Positions 51,629 through 60,143 of a DNA stretch of 64,000 nucleotides are shown in pieces (the stretch's first letter is position 1; each line of letters begins with the position of its first letter). The notes beneath the pieces were generated by a model. The model had not been told where the DNA came from. It saw nothing but the letters and a program-made list of their open reading frames with translations, and did no database searches. The position numbers and the translations under genes are program-made. This DNA comes from an uncultured Muribaculaceae bacterium. GTDB taxonomy: Bacteria; Bacteroidota; Bacteroidia; Bacteroidales; Muribaculaceae. The DNA lies in assembly GCA_910583525.1 (NCBI GenBank), contig CAJTXL010000002.1, positions 62,001 through 126,000 on the forward strand, read 5' to 3'.

Positions 51629-52617
51629 TAATCTTTGCCTTGTAGTTTTCTGATTATGCCGCGGATGCCGTGCATCGTGGCCCGATAGCCCGGCAGATTG
51701 ATGCACAGAGTGGTGTGCACAGCCAAACGTGTGCCGATGCAACGTTTTATTTCGGTGAAACTGAGAAGTGATTCGACTCTCGGGTCAATCTTGCACAGAA
51801 GGGAGGCCGGCACGCCTTTTTCAAGATACAGGCTGAGATAACGGATTATCAGCCCGATATTGTCTGAATGAAGGTGCGGCGCGTGCTTTTCGACGTAGTC
51901 ATAGCATTGAAATAATCCCGAGAATTGAACTTGGACGTCGCGTGCGCTTGGTTTCCGTCGTGTTGCCGAAGCATCGTTAATCCAATAGTAGTATGTAGTT
52001 TTGGGCACCGGCTGGATGCTCACATCTTTGCTTAGCAGAATTTCTGTCAGAAGTATGCGGTCTTCAGAGAACACTTGGGATGTCTTTGCCGTATAGTTTT
52101 TGTCGTCGAAAAGTCTGCGGTTGAACAGTGTGCCGCATAGAGATGGCGAGTTCCAATGAAGTATCGAGCGAAGATAACTCTCGGACGTCATGCCGCACTT
52201 TTGTGAGCGCGGTCTGTAGATTTTTTTGCCGTTGGTATTTACAAGACACATGTCGCCGATTGTCAGGTCTGCCCCGGAGGCTTCTGCGGCGTCGTAGAGC
52301 GCTTGCAATGCGTCGGTTGGCAGATAGTCGTCGCTGTCGCAGAAAAAAAAGTATTGTCCGCTTGCTTGAGAGTAAGCGGTGTGACGTGCGAGCATAGGCC
52401 CCTCATTGACGGGCTTATCGATGATTTTTATGCGCTTGTCATGGTCGGCGTACTCTTTGAGGATGTCAAGAGAGCTGTCGGGTGATGCGTCGTTGACGCA
52501 CACCACCTCAAAGTCGCCGAAGCTTTGCCCTAATATCGAGTCGAGGCAGCGGCGCAGATATTGCTCTACGTTGTAGACCGGAATGAGTACTGATATGGAT
52601 GGTTGACGGTCGCCCAT
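51628..52617 (-). CDS. GT2-family glycosyltransferase
   Basis: A 329-residue GT-A enzyme beginning 'SISVLIPVYNVEQYLRRCLDSIL', followed by 'DFEVVCVNDASPDSS' and the metal-binding FFCDSDDYLP. The last 130 residues are a variable alpha-helical region. It adds one sugar of the repeat unit at the cytoplasmic face. It lies 51 nt downstream of the acyltransferase gene and overlaps the GT4 start by one base. Confidence 0.92.
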   Translation of the reverse strand: MGDRQPSISVLIPVYNVEQYLRRCLDSILGQSFGDFEVVCVNDASPDSSLDILKEYADHDKRIKIIDKPVNEGPMLARHTAYSQASGQYFFFCDSDDYLPTDALQALYDAAEASGADLTIGDMCLVNTNGKKIYRPRSQKCGMTSESYLRSILHWNSPSLCGTLFNRRLFDDKNYTAKTSQVFSEDRILLTEILLSKDVSIQPVPKTTYYYWINDASATRRKPSARDVQVQFSGLFQCYDYVEKHAPHLHSDNIGLIIRYLSLYLEKGVPASLLCKIDPRVESLLSFTEIKRCIGTRLAVHTTLCINLPGYRATMHGIRGIIRKLQGKD

Positions 52618-52668
52618 GCTTCTTCGTGTTTGCGGATGATGGAATTGTTGCTTGCAGCCCGGTAAAAA

Positions 52669-53214
52669 TCATGAACGAAATCTGATGATTTTTGCCGGGT
52701 TGCCGGCAACGACTGCATATGGCGGAATTTCTTTTGTCACTACAGCCCCGGCGCCTATGATGGCTCCTTTGCCTATGGCATAGTTTTTTGCAACGATTAT
52801 GGCGCGAGCGCCAATCCACACGTCGTCGCCTATTGTCAAGCTCGATGTTTCAAGATTGCCTTGTGATATCATAGGGACTGAAATGTCATCGTTGCGGTGT
52901 CCGCCTCCTATAATGAGCACATCTTGGGCCATCATCACGTAATCGCCAATGTCTATTTTCGTTTGGTGCATCTTGAAACGGTCACCAAGGCTCGACAGGT
53001 TGCCTATTGTCAATTTGCTGCCGGTGCCGATATAGGCTTTGTGCCCGATGTGGCTTTCTTTACTGATGCCATTGTTGACGGTGTGCAGGGCCAGGGCTTT
53101 AAGTTTGCGTATGATTTTCCAGCCGGGGAACCTTGCCGATGGCACCCAATAAAGGATGCCATAATATATGCTTAGGCAAAAAGCCGTTTTTAGGTTTCTG
53201 ATTGCTTTTGTCAT
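52669..53214 (-). CDS. Hexapeptide-repeat acyltransferase (WcaF/NodL type)
   Basis: A 181-residue left-handed beta-helix protein. After a short hydrophobic N-terminus the hexapeptide pattern runs from 'GHKAYIGTGSKLTIGNLSSLG' through 'IGDYVMMAQDVLIIGGGH' (catalytic-type histidine) to 'IGDDVWIGARAIIVAKNYAIGKGAIIGAGAVVTKEIPPYAVVAGNPAKII', the signature end of the family. It probably O- or N-acetylates a sugar of the exopolysaccharide. It is the first gene of the minus operon, behind the promoter at 53254-53284. Confidence 0.93.
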   Translation of the reverse strand: MTKAIRNLKTAFCLSIYYGILYWVPSARFPGWKIIRKLKALALHTVNNGISKESHIGHKAYIGTGSKLTIGNLSSLGDRFKMHQTKIDIGDYVMMAQDVLIIGGGHRNDDISVPMISQGNLETSSLTIGDDVWIGARAIIVAKNYAIGKGAIIGAGAVVTKEIPPYAVVAGNPAKIIRFRS

Positions 53215-53253
53215 TTTGGTATAAGAAAGCTGTCAGCTTTTTTATAGACTCTA

Positions 53254-53284
53254 CAAAGGTATTCAGAATTTTTTAATTCGCCAA
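53254..53284 (-). promoter_or_regulatory. Promoter of the minus-strand exopolysaccharide operon
   Basis: Read on the minus strand, TACCTTTG (53261-53254) fits TAnnTTTG, and TTGG lies 19 nt upstream (53284-53281). The start codon is 40 nt downstream. Between them the hairpin AAAGCTGACAGCTTT lies in the leader. The upstream box overlaps the last codons of the symporter gene. Confidence 0.65.
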
Positions 53285-54475
53285 CCTTTTGTGTGCACTC
53301 TTGGACGCAAAAATCGAGTCTACGATTTGGGCTATGGCTCCGTCGCCGGTTATGTTGCATGCGGTGCCGAAGCTGTCCATGGCGATGTAGAGGGCTATCA
53401 TCATGGCGTTGTCGGCTTCGCTGAAGCCCAGCAGCGACGTCAGCAGTCCGAGCGACGCCATTATTGCTCCGCCGGGGACGCCGGGGGCGGCGACGATGGT
53501 GATGGCGAGCATGGCTATGAAGCCGGCGAACATCATGGCGTCGAAAGGCATGCCTTTTACGAGCATTATTGCCACGGCGCAGCATACTATCTTGAGTGTC
53601 GAGCCGGACATGTGTATGGTAGCGCACAGCGGCACGACGAAGCCTGCGGTATCGCGGCTGACGCCCATGCGGATTGTGCGTTCGAGCGTAACGGGAATGG
53701 TGGCTGCCGACGACTGTGTGCCGAGCGCCGTGGCGTAGGCCGGCAGCATGGTCCACAGCGATTTGAACGGATTGCGGCGCGAGAAGATAGCGGCGATGCA
53801 GTATTGGAGCACGAGCACGCCTATATGCAGCACGAAGATGACGGCTATGATTTTTATGAACGTCGCCAGCACCGGCGCCACGGTGCCGGATGCGGCCATG
53901 TTCAGGAATATCGAGAAGATGTAGACGGGCAGCAGCGGTATTATGACTTTCATAATGACGAGCTGGATGACGTTGCGGAAGTCGCCTATGATTTTCTTCA
54001 GTGTGGGCGTGGTGCCGGGGGCTACGGCGCAGCTGAATCCGAGCACGAAGGCGAGCACCAATGCCGCCATTACCGTCATGAGCGGTTCTATGTCTATCGT
54101 GAAGAAGGGCAGGGGTGTCATGTCTGCACCGCCTCCGGCAGCCGTGTAGTAGCTTCCGGTTTCAATAAGCCGGGGGAAGACTGTCGCCGATGTGCCGTAG
54201 GCAAGCATGCCGGCGCCGAAGGTCATTGCGTAGGCTATGGCAACGGTTGCAGCGAGCATCGCGCCTGCTTTTCGCCCTATATCGGCTATCGCCGGCGCTA
54301 CGAAGCCGACGATGAGCAGCGGTATTATGAAGCCGAGGAATGAGCTGAAGATGCTCCCGAAGGTGGCGAATGTGCGCGACAGCCACATCGGAAAGAAATT
54401 GCCTGCGGCGATGCCGAGGGCTATGGCAATGATTACCTTGGCGAGCAGGCCAAGGCGCGGAAGGCGTGTTTTCAT
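53273..54475 (-). CDS. Dicarboxylate/amino acid:cation symporter (DAACS family)
   Basis: A 400-residue inner-membrane protein beginning MKTRLPRLGLLAKVIIAIALGIAAG. The start at 54475 overlaps the tatC stop (ATGA). An open frame extending further upstream is in a different frame from tatC and is not coding. Family motifs are 'ALGTQSSAATIPVTLE' (the serine-rich re-entrant loop), 'FVVPLCATIHMSGST' in TM7 and 'APGVPGGAIMASLG' in the second hairpin. It imports dicarboxylates or amino acids (serine/threonine or glutamate/aspartate type) with sodium or protons. Its coupling to tatC is odd functionally and probably only reflects co-transcription. Confidence 0.92.
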   Translation of the reverse strand: MKTRLPRLGLLAKVIIAIALGIAAGNFFPMWLSRTFATFGSIFSSFLGFIIPLLIVGFVAPAIADIGRKAGAMLAATVAIAYAMTFGAGMLAYGTSATVFPRLIETGSYYTAAGGGADMTPLPFFTIDIEPLMTVMAALVLAFVLGFSCAVAPGTTPTLKKIIGDFRNVIQLVIMKVIIPLLPVYIFSIFLNMAASGTVAPVLATFIKIIAVIFVLHIGVLVLQYCIAAIFSRRNPFKSLWTMLPAYATALGTQSSAATIPVTLERTIRMGVSRDTAGFVVPLCATIHMSGSTLKIVCCAVAIMLVKGMPFDAMMFAGFIAMLAITIVAAPGVPGGAIMASLGLLTSLLGFSEADNAMMIALYIAMDSFGTACNITGDGAIAQIVDSIFASKSAHKRLAN

Positions 54476-55290
54476 GCAGAGACGGGTGTTGGCAACTCTT
54501 TTTCGGCCGGAACGAGCCTTGCCCCGATTTCCCAAAGGGCGTAGATGGGGGTGAATACGAGGAAGAGGGTGAAGGGGTCGCCGGTGGGCGTTATCACGGC
54601 CGCAACGATAAGGAGCACCACGATGGCGTGGCGGCGGTAGCGGCGGAAGAATGAGCGCGTCAGCACGCCTATGCGTCCGAGGAGCCATGCCAGAAGTGGC
54701 AGTTCGAAGACGGTGCCCATCATCACGAGCAGCATGAAGAAATTGTCCATGTAGGAGTCGAGCGAGACGATGGGGCGGATTGCTTCGCTGAGCTGGTAGC
54801 CTGCAAGGAAGCGCACGGCGAGCGGAAACACCAGGAAGTAGCCGGTGGCGACGCCGAGGTAGAACATGAGGTTGCCGAAAATGAAGGCTTTGCCTGCGTT
54901 GCGCCGCTCGTTTTCGTATAGCGCCGGCGCTATGAAGCCCCAAAGAAGATAGATGATTATCGGAAATCCGAGCACGAGTGCCGTCCAGCATGCCGCAGAG
55001 AGGTGTATGAAGAGCTGCGATGCGAGTTCGATGCTGACGATGTCGACTTTGAACGAAGGGTCGGTGGAGAGGCCCGAATCGGCCATGCCTACCGACGAAA
55101 GCACGCGGTCGAAGAAGGCATATGTGGGAAAGGTGCCTGAACACGGTGCCATGATGATGTTGTCGAACACCCATGGCATGGCAATGAAAGCGCCCACCGC
55201 CAGGATTGCCATGACGATTACGATATGGAAAAGCACCCGGCGCAGCGCGTCGAGGTGTTCCCAGAAGCTCATCTGGGTTTCTTCGGGCAT
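54472..55290 (-). CDS. tatC: Sec-independent protein translocase subunit TatC
   Basis: A 272-residue protein with six membrane segments. The N-terminal 'MSFWEHLDALRRVLFHIV' is the conserved TatC start (E and L-R-R contact the twin-arginine signal), and 'FGNLMFYLGVATGYFLVFPLAVRFL' and 'DNFFMLLVMMGTVFELPLLAWLLGRIG' are conserved TatC segments. It recognises twin-arginine signal peptides. The window encodes at least two proteins with such signals (2792 and 12970). TatA is encoded 14 nt upstream. No TatB gene is seen, as usual in Bacteroidetes. Confidence 0.95.
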   Translation of the reverse strand: MPEETQMSFWEHLDALRRVLFHIVIVMAILAVGAFIAMPWVFDNIIMAPCSGTFPTYAFFDRVLSSVGMADSGLSTDPSFKVDIVSIELASQLFIHLSAACWTALVLGFPIIIYLLWGFIAPALYENERRNAGKAFIFGNLMFYLGVATGYFLVFPLAVRFLAGYQLSEAIRPIVSLDSYMDNFFMLLVMMGTVFELPLLAWLLGRIGVLTRSFFRRYRRHAIVVLLIVAAVITPTGDPFTLFLVFTPIYALWEIGARLVPAEKELPTPVSA

Positions 55291-55304
55291 GGTTCTGCCG
55301 GAAG

Positions 55305-55505
55305 TTATTTTGTTTTGTCTTCGGTTTCGAGGGGCTTTTCAATCTCGGCCTTGGCCTCTTCCATGCCTTTGCGGAAAGAGTGCAGGCCCTTGCCGAGGCC
55401 GCGCATCAGTTCGGGTATTTTCTTGCCGCCGAACAGCAGCAGTATCACGAGAAATATAATCAGCCATTCCCAACCGCGAAGGTTGCCGAGAAACAATGGT
55501 AACAT
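55305..55505 (-). CDS. tatA: Sec-independent protein translocase subunit TatA
   Basis: A 66-residue protein with a single membrane helix (GWEWLIIFLVILLLFGG), the hinge FGGKKIPELMRGLGKGL and a charged amphipathic tail (FRKGMEEAKAEIEKPLETEDK). It forms the Tat pore with TatC. It heads the minus operon tatA-tatC-symporter. The divergent fabD promoter lies 64 nt upstream. On the tatA side only a weak TAACTTTA -7-like element is visible. Confidence 0.93.
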   Translation of the reverse strand: MLPLFLGNLRGWEWLIIFLVILLLFGGKKIPELMRGLGKGLHSFRKGMEEAKAEIEKPLETEDKTK

Positions 55506-55569
55506 GCTTTGTTGTGTGTTTTGTGGTTTATTACTAATGTAAAGTTACTGATAATTGCGCAAAAATGCG

Positions 55570-55577
55570 TATCTTTG
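55570..55577 (+). promoter_or_regulatory. -7 element of the fabD promoter
   Basis: TATCTTTG is a perfect TAnnTTTG match 34 nt before the fabD ATG at 55612. It rules out the in-frame ATG at 55555 as start. The -33 region (around 55546) is weak. Confidence 0.7.
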
Positions 55578-55611
55578 CATCGATTTTTTAGAATTTTTAT
55601 CAACTGACTAT

Positions 55612-56490
55612 ATGAAAGCTTACGTTTTCCCCGGTCAAGGTGCCCAGTTCGTAGGAATGGGCAAAGACCTTTACGACAACAATGCCGAAGCCCACGAGCT
55701 TTTTGAGAAAGCAAACGACATATTAGGTTTCCGCATCACCGACCTGATGTTTGCCGGAACCGACGAAGACCTCCGCAAGACTGCCGTCACGCAGCCGGCC
55801 ATATTCCTGCACTCTGTGCTTCTTGCGAAGTCGCTCGGCGCCGATTTCAAGCCCGACATGGTGGCAGGTCACTCGCTTGGCGAGTTCTCGGCCTTGGTAG
55901 CCGCCGGCGCTCTTAGCTTTGAGGACGGTCTGCGTCTTGTTGCAGCCCGTGCCAATGCCATGCAGAAGGCCTGCGAACTTACCGAATCGACCATGGCCGC
56001 CGTAATAGCCCTTCCCGACGAAAAGGTAGAGGAGATTTGCGCCGGCATCGACGGTGTTGTCGTGTGCGCCAACTACAACTGCCCCGGCCAGCTTGTCATT
56101 TCGGGCGAAGTTGCAGCTATCGACGCCGCCTGCGAGGCTCTCAAGGCAGCAGGAGCAAAACGTGCCCTCAAACTCAAGGTGGGCGGCGCTTTTCACTCGC
56201 CCTGTATGGAACCGGCACGTGCCGAATTGGCCGAAGCTATCGAGCATACCGATTTCCACACTCCCGTGTGCCCCGTGTTCCAGAATGTCGACGCACTTCC
56301 GCACACCGACCCTGCCGAAATCAAGGCAAACCTTGTGGCTCAGCTCACAGCCCCGGTGCGTTGGACGCAGACCGTTCGCAACATGATTGCCGACGGCGCC
56401 ACAGAATTCGTAGAACTCGGCCCGGGCAAAGTGCTTCAAGGTCTTGTAGCCAAAATCGACCCGTCGGTAGCCGTTTCGGGCATGCAATAA
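55612..56490 (+). CDS. fabD: ACP S-malonyltransferase
   Basis: A 292-residue cytoplasmic enzyme of fatty acid synthesis that transfers malonyl from CoA to acyl carrier protein. It begins MKAYVFPGQGAQ and has the active-site GHSLGE (S88), the AxAR-type 'AARANAMQKAC', GAFHSPCM with the catalytic histidine, and the C-terminal ELGPGKVLQGLV. The start at 55612 follows the promoter position and gives the standard length. An rRNA methyltransferase gene follows after 18 nt. Confidence 0.96.
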   Translation: MKAYVFPGQGAQFVGMGKDLYDNNAEAHELFEKANDILGFRITDLMFAGTDEDLRKTAVTQPAIFLHSVLLAKSLGADFKPDMVAGHSLGEFSALVAAGALSFEDGLRLVAARANAMQKACELTESTMAAVIALPDEKVEEICAGIDGVVVCANYNCPGQLVISGEVAAIDAACEALKAAGAKRALKLKVGGAFHSPCMEPARAELAEAIEHTDFHTPVCPVFQNVDALPHTDPAEIKANLVAQLTAPVRWTQTVRNMIADGATEFVELGPGKVLQGLVAKIDPSVAVSGMQ

Positions 56491-56508
56491 GCCGAACGGA
56501 CTCTCAGC

Positions 56509-57936
56509 GTGGACGGAACTTTGCCCGAAGCTTTTGTGGCGATGGTCCGGAGCTATGGCTCCGACTATGCCGCACCGCTGTTGGCGGCGCTTGAAACGGC
56601 ACCGTCGGTAAGTGTCCGTGCCAATACGCTGAAATCGTGCCGTCCGTCAGAAACAGCCGACCCTGTGCCATGGTGCAGGGCCGGTTTTTATTTGCCGTCG
56701 CGTCCGCTTTTCGCCGCCGACCCGGCGTGGCACCAGGGGCTGTACTATGTTCAGGATGCTTCGTCGATGGCCTATGGTGCGGCGGTCGCCGCGATTGTGG
56801 AGCGTTGCTTCGGTGATACCGCCAATTTGCGTTACCTTGACGCCTGCGCAGCGCCGGGCGGCAAGACCATCGCGGCTGTCGAGGCGCTTCCGGCTTCGGC
56901 GCTTGTGGTCGCCAACGAGTTCGACCGTCACCGGGCCAATATATTGCTCGAAAACGTGCTGAAGGAAGGTGCGCCGAATGTTGTCGTATCGCAGGGCGAC
57001 GCTTCGGCTTATGCGCGTTTTGAAGAGGCTTTCGATATAATAGCCGTAGATGCCCCCTGCTCGGGCGAGGGCATGATGCGCAAAGAGCCGGAGGCCATCA
57101 GGCAATGGTCGCAAAGTCTTATCGACAGCTGCGCATCGGTTCAGCGACAGCTTGTTACGGCTCTTTGGCGCGCGCTGAAGCCCGGCGGTGTACTGCTCTA
57201 CAGTACGTGCACTTTTAACCGTACGGAGAACGAGCTTAATGTGGCTTCTTTTGTCGACGGGCTTGACGCCGAGAGCATAGACCTCGGCCTTGACGCCTAC
57301 GACGGAGTCGGTACCGGCATCGACACTCCTCACCGGTGCTATCGCTTTACTCCCGGCCACGTGCGTGGCGAGGGGTTGTTTATTGCCGCTCTCCGTAAGC
57401 CCGGCTCGCATTCCGCCGGAGGCGGTTCTGCTGTCGGCCGGCGCCGTCAAGCGGCAAAACTATCGCAGGAAGCTTCGGTTTTCGTCGCCGCCCATGTTCT
57501 TGGTCGAGGCGACGGCTATTCTGTCGCTGAGGACGGTGTCGGCATAATACTCAGGCCGTCGGCTCACGATGCCTTCGTCGGTATGTTGTCGTCGAAGGTG
57601 CGTATGCTCAGAAGCGGTCTTTCTGCTGCCGTGCTGAAGGGGCGCGACTATGTGCCGACCCACGAATTGGCATTGAGCACGATGCTTGACACGGGTTCTT
57701 TCCCGGCAGTCGAACTCGACTACCGTGCTGCCATGTCTTATCTCCGCGGCGAAGCTATGGCCGAGGTGTCTCCGGCGCTTGCCAAAGGTTTCGTGTCGGC
57801 ATGCTATGGCGGCCGTCCATTGGGTTTCCTGAAAAACGTGGGGCGGCGTGCCAACAATCTCTACCCCGAAGCTATGCGGCTGAGGCTTGAAGACCGGCAG
57901 CTTCCGTCAAGCGCACCAAATACAATAATAGAATAA
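56509..57936 (+). CDS. rRNA cytosine-C5 methyltransferase (RsmF/NOP2/Sun family)
   Basis: A 475-residue SAM-dependent RNA methyltransferase, starting at a GTG. 'SVRANTLK' opens the catalytic part, followed by the SAM motif DACAAPGGKT, VDAPCSGEGMM (motif IV cysteine C184) and LYSTCTFNRTEN (motif VI, nucleophile C234). The C-terminal 150 residues resemble the RsmF-type PUA-like extension. Members methylate cytosine in rRNA. RsmF is the closest by layout, but RsmB or another member is possible. It overlaps neither neighbour: 18 nt after fabD, and its stop is directly followed by the ABC exporter ATG. Confidence 0.9.
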   Translation: MDGTLPEAFVAMVRSYGSDYAAPLLAALETAPSVSVRANTLKSCRPSETADPVPWCRAGFYLPSRPLFAADPAWHQGLYYVQDASSMAYGAAVAAIVERCFGDTANLRYLDACAAPGGKTIAAVEALPASALVVANEFDRHRANILLENVLKEGAPNVVVSQGDASAYARFEEAFDIIAVDAPCSGEGMMRKEPEAIRQWSQSLIDSCASVQRQLVTALWRALKPGGVLLYSTCTFNRTENELNVASFVDGLDAESIDLGLDAYDGVGTGIDTPHRCYRFTPGHVRGEGLFIAALRKPGSHSAGGGSAVGRRRQAAKLSQEASVFVAAHVLGRGDGYSVAEDGVGIILRPSAHDAFVGMLSSKVRMLRSGLSAAVLKGRDYVPTHELALSTMLDTGSFPAVELDYRAAMSYLRGEAMAEVSPALAKGFVSACYGGRPLGFLKNVGRRANNLYPEAMRLRLEDRQLPSSAPNTIIE

Positions 57937-59784
57937 ATGAAAGACTTGTTTGCCATACTCCGGCGCTTTGTTCCGCCGTATAAGAGGTATCTATTTCTCA
58001 ACATATTCTTCAACCTGCTTACGGCTTTTCTGACGCTGTTTTCTTTTGCGTTGATAATACCGATACTGGAGATGCTCTTTAAAATCCGGGAGAGCGGATA
58101 TGTACTTATGCACTGGGGCGATGCGTCGTTCAAAGAGGTGGTGTTCAACAATTTCTATTACTACACGCAGGAGCTGATAGAGGCTGCCGGGCCGGGCGCC
58201 ACCCTTGCGGTGCTTGCCGGCGGGCTTGTGGTGCTTACGGCTTTCAAGACGGGCGCAGCCTATCTCAGCTCGTATTTCATCATACCGATGCGTTCGGGCA
58301 TCGTACGCGACATCCGCAACTATGTATATGATAAAATAACGACGCTGCCTATCGGATTTTTCACCTCGGAGCGCAAGGGCGACGTGATGGCACGTATGAG
58401 CGGCGACGTGGCCGAAATCGAGAATTCAGTGATGGCGTCGCTCGACATGCTCTTCAAGAACCCCGTAATGATAATAGTGTTCCTCACCACTATGGTGATG
58501 ATTTCGTGGCAACTGACGGTGTTTGTCTTTGTGCTTCTTCCTGTGGCCGGGCTTGTCATGGGGCGTGTGGGCAAGAGGCTCAAACGCACGTCCTACGAAG
58601 GGCAGACCCAGTGGGGTGTGCTTATGTCGACCATCGAGGAGACCCTCGGCGGCCTGCGTATTATTAAGGCTTTCAATGCCGAAGACAAGATGACGGCTCG
58701 TTTCCACGGCGAGAACCAGGTGTTCTACCGGCTGTCGAACAGCGTGGCCCGGCGTCAGTCGCTCGCCCATCCGATGAGCGAATTCCTCGGCACTACGGCC
58801 ATCGCAATCATATTGTGGTTCGGCGGCAGCCTTATACTTTCGGGGGCGTCAGACCTGAGCGCGGCCGACTTTATCTACTACATGGTCATTTTCTACAGCA
58901 TCATCAATCCGGCCAAGGAGCTGTCGAAGGCGTCCTACGCCATTCAGAAAGGTCTTGCCTCGATGCAGCGTGTCGATAAGATACTCAATGCTGTCAACCC
59001 GATAGCCGACCCCGAACATCCCAAGGCATTGCCGCAGGGCACTGAGCCTCCGGGTGTGTGCTTCGACCATGTGTCGTTCAGCTACGACGGCAACACGGAG
59101 GTGCTATCGGATATATGCCTCGACATCGCCCCCGGCGCAACGGTGGCTTTGGTGGGGCAGTCGGGTTCGGGAAAATCGACCATGGCTGACCTGATACCCC
59201 GTTTCTATGATGTCAAAGAGGGCGCGGTAAAGGTCGGTGGCACCGACGTGCGCAATCTCAGCGTGCACGGGCTTCGTTCGCTGATGGGTAATGTGAATCA
59301 AGAGGCTATTCTTTTCAACGATACCATCTTCAACAATATCGCATTCGGTGTAGAGGGCGCTACCCTCGAACAGGTGCGACAGGCAGCACGCATAGCCAAT
59401 GCCGACGATTTCATAATGGCTACCGAAGACGGTTACGATACGCAGATAGGAGACCGCGGCTGCCGTCTGTCGGGCGGACAGCGCCAACGCATATCGATAG
59501 CGCGTGCGGTGCTCAAAAATCCGCCTATTCTTATACTCGACGAGGCTACATCGGCTCTCGACAGCGAGAGCGAGACGCTTGTGCAGCAGGCTCTCGACCG
59601 TCTGATGCACGGGCGCACGACGCTTGTGATAGCGCACCGCCTGTCTACAATACGGCGCGCCGACCTTATATGTGTGATGCAGCAGGGACGTATCGTCGAG
59701 GCCGGCACACACGACGAGCTGCTTGCCGAAGGGGCTAAGGGATTCTACCGTCGCCTTGTGGAGATGCAGTCGCTCGGGAAGTGA
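57937..59784 (+). CDS. MsbA-type ABC exporter
   Basis: A 615-residue half-transporter: six membrane segments in the first 330 residues (with 'GDVMARMSGDVAEIENSV' as coupling region) and a nucleotide-binding domain with Walker A GQSGSGKST (K413), the Q-loop NVNQEAILF, signature LSGGQRQR, Walker B ILILDEATSALD and the H-loop IAHRLSTI. It is the size and layout of MsbA, which flips lipid A-core, but drug or lipid exporters look alike. The ATG follows the upstream stop with no gap (TAAATG). Confidence 0.92.
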   Translation: MKDLFAILRRFVPPYKRYLFLNIFFNLLTAFLTLFSFALIIPILEMLFKIRESGYVLMHWGDASFKEVVFNNFYYYTQELIEAAGPGATLAVLAGGLVVLTAFKTGAAYLSSYFIIPMRSGIVRDIRNYVYDKITTLPIGFFTSERKGDVMARMSGDVAEIENSVMASLDMLFKNPVMIIVFLTTMVMISWQLTVFVFVLLPVAGLVMGRVGKRLKRTSYEGQTQWGVLMSTIEETLGGLRIIKAFNAEDKMTARFHGENQVFYRLSNSVARRQSLAHPMSEFLGTTAIAIILWFGGSLILSGASDLSAADFIYYMVIFYSIINPAKELSKASYAIQKGLASMQRVDKILNAVNPIADPEHPKALPQGTEPPGVCFDHVSFSYDGNTEVLSDICLDIAPGATVALVGQSGSGKSTMADLIPRFYDVKEGAVKVGGTDVRNLSVHGLRSLMGNVNQEAILFNDTIFNNIAFGVEGATLEQVRQAARIANADDFIMATEDGYDTQIGDRGCRLSGGQRQRISIARAVLKNPPILILDEATSALDSESETLVQQALDRLMHGRTTLVIAHRLSTIRRADLICVMQQGRIVEAGTHDELLAEGAKGFYRRLVEMQSLGK

Positions 59785-59994
59785 TTATTTCGATTTGTAT
59801 CGGTAGTCGATGCCGAAGATTGTTCCGACGAAAGTGAGTATTTCGCCGAAGGAAATCATTACCGACGAGTGTATTTCGCCGAGAGGCGAAACGATGAAGC
59901 CTGCAATGAGCAGGCCGGCGCCTACGGCTGTCATAAAGGCTGCGCAGAACAGTTGCAGTTCTTGCTGCCGTTTTTTATCTGATTTGTTGTCCAT
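59785..59994 (-). CDS. Small two-helix membrane protein of unknown function
   Basis: A 69-residue protein with a charged N-terminus (MDNKSDKKRQQE), two predicted membrane helices (FCAAFMTAVGAGLLIAGFIV and a second around MISFGEILTFVGTIFGI) and a basic end (DYRYKSK). It converges with the ABC exporter, the two stop codons touching. A TAAATTTG promoter element lies just upstream on its strand, which supports expression. I do not recognise a named family. Confidence 0.7.
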   Translation of the reverse strand: MDNKSDKKRQQELQLFCAAFMTAVGAGLLIAGFIVSPLGEIHSSVMISFGEILTFVGTIFGIDYRYKSK

Positions 59995-60008
59995 ATAGTT
60001 TTTTGCTG

Positions 60009-60016
60009 CAAATTTA
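60009..60016 (-). promoter_or_regulatory. -7 element of the small membrane protein gene
   Basis: On the minus strand 60016-60009 reads TAAATTTG, a perfect TAnnTTTG. The ATG at 59994 is only 14 nt downstream, so the leader is very short. No clear -33 box is seen. Confidence 0.55.
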
Positions 60017-60106
60017 ATGTAGCGGAAAGGGGCGCTGATGCCGTTTTTCTCTTATGCAGGGGTTTGCGGCTGAACCTTTGTGCAGCCCGGTTTGTTTACG
60101 AGTTGA

Positions 60107-60115
60107 TAGTCTTTG
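60107..60115 (+). promoter_or_regulatory. Possible -7 element of the rubrerythrin gene
   Basis: TAGTCTTTG resembles TAnnTTTG but with one extra base between TA and TTTG. It lies 28 nt before the ATG at 60144. No -33 box has the right spacing. Confidence 0.35.
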
Positions 60116-60143
60116 CGTTCAACTCAAAAATATATAAAGATAT

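Noticed and set aside
51629..51742. N-terminal extension of the GT4 protein
   Set aside because: The 38 extra residues are His/Arg-rich, lie within the GT2 gene and are not part of a GT-B fold.
53291..54343. Plus-strand frame opposite the symporter gene
   Set aside because: The composition is repetitive (Gly/His/Tyr/Arg-rich shadow), and the minus strand encodes a well-conserved transporter.
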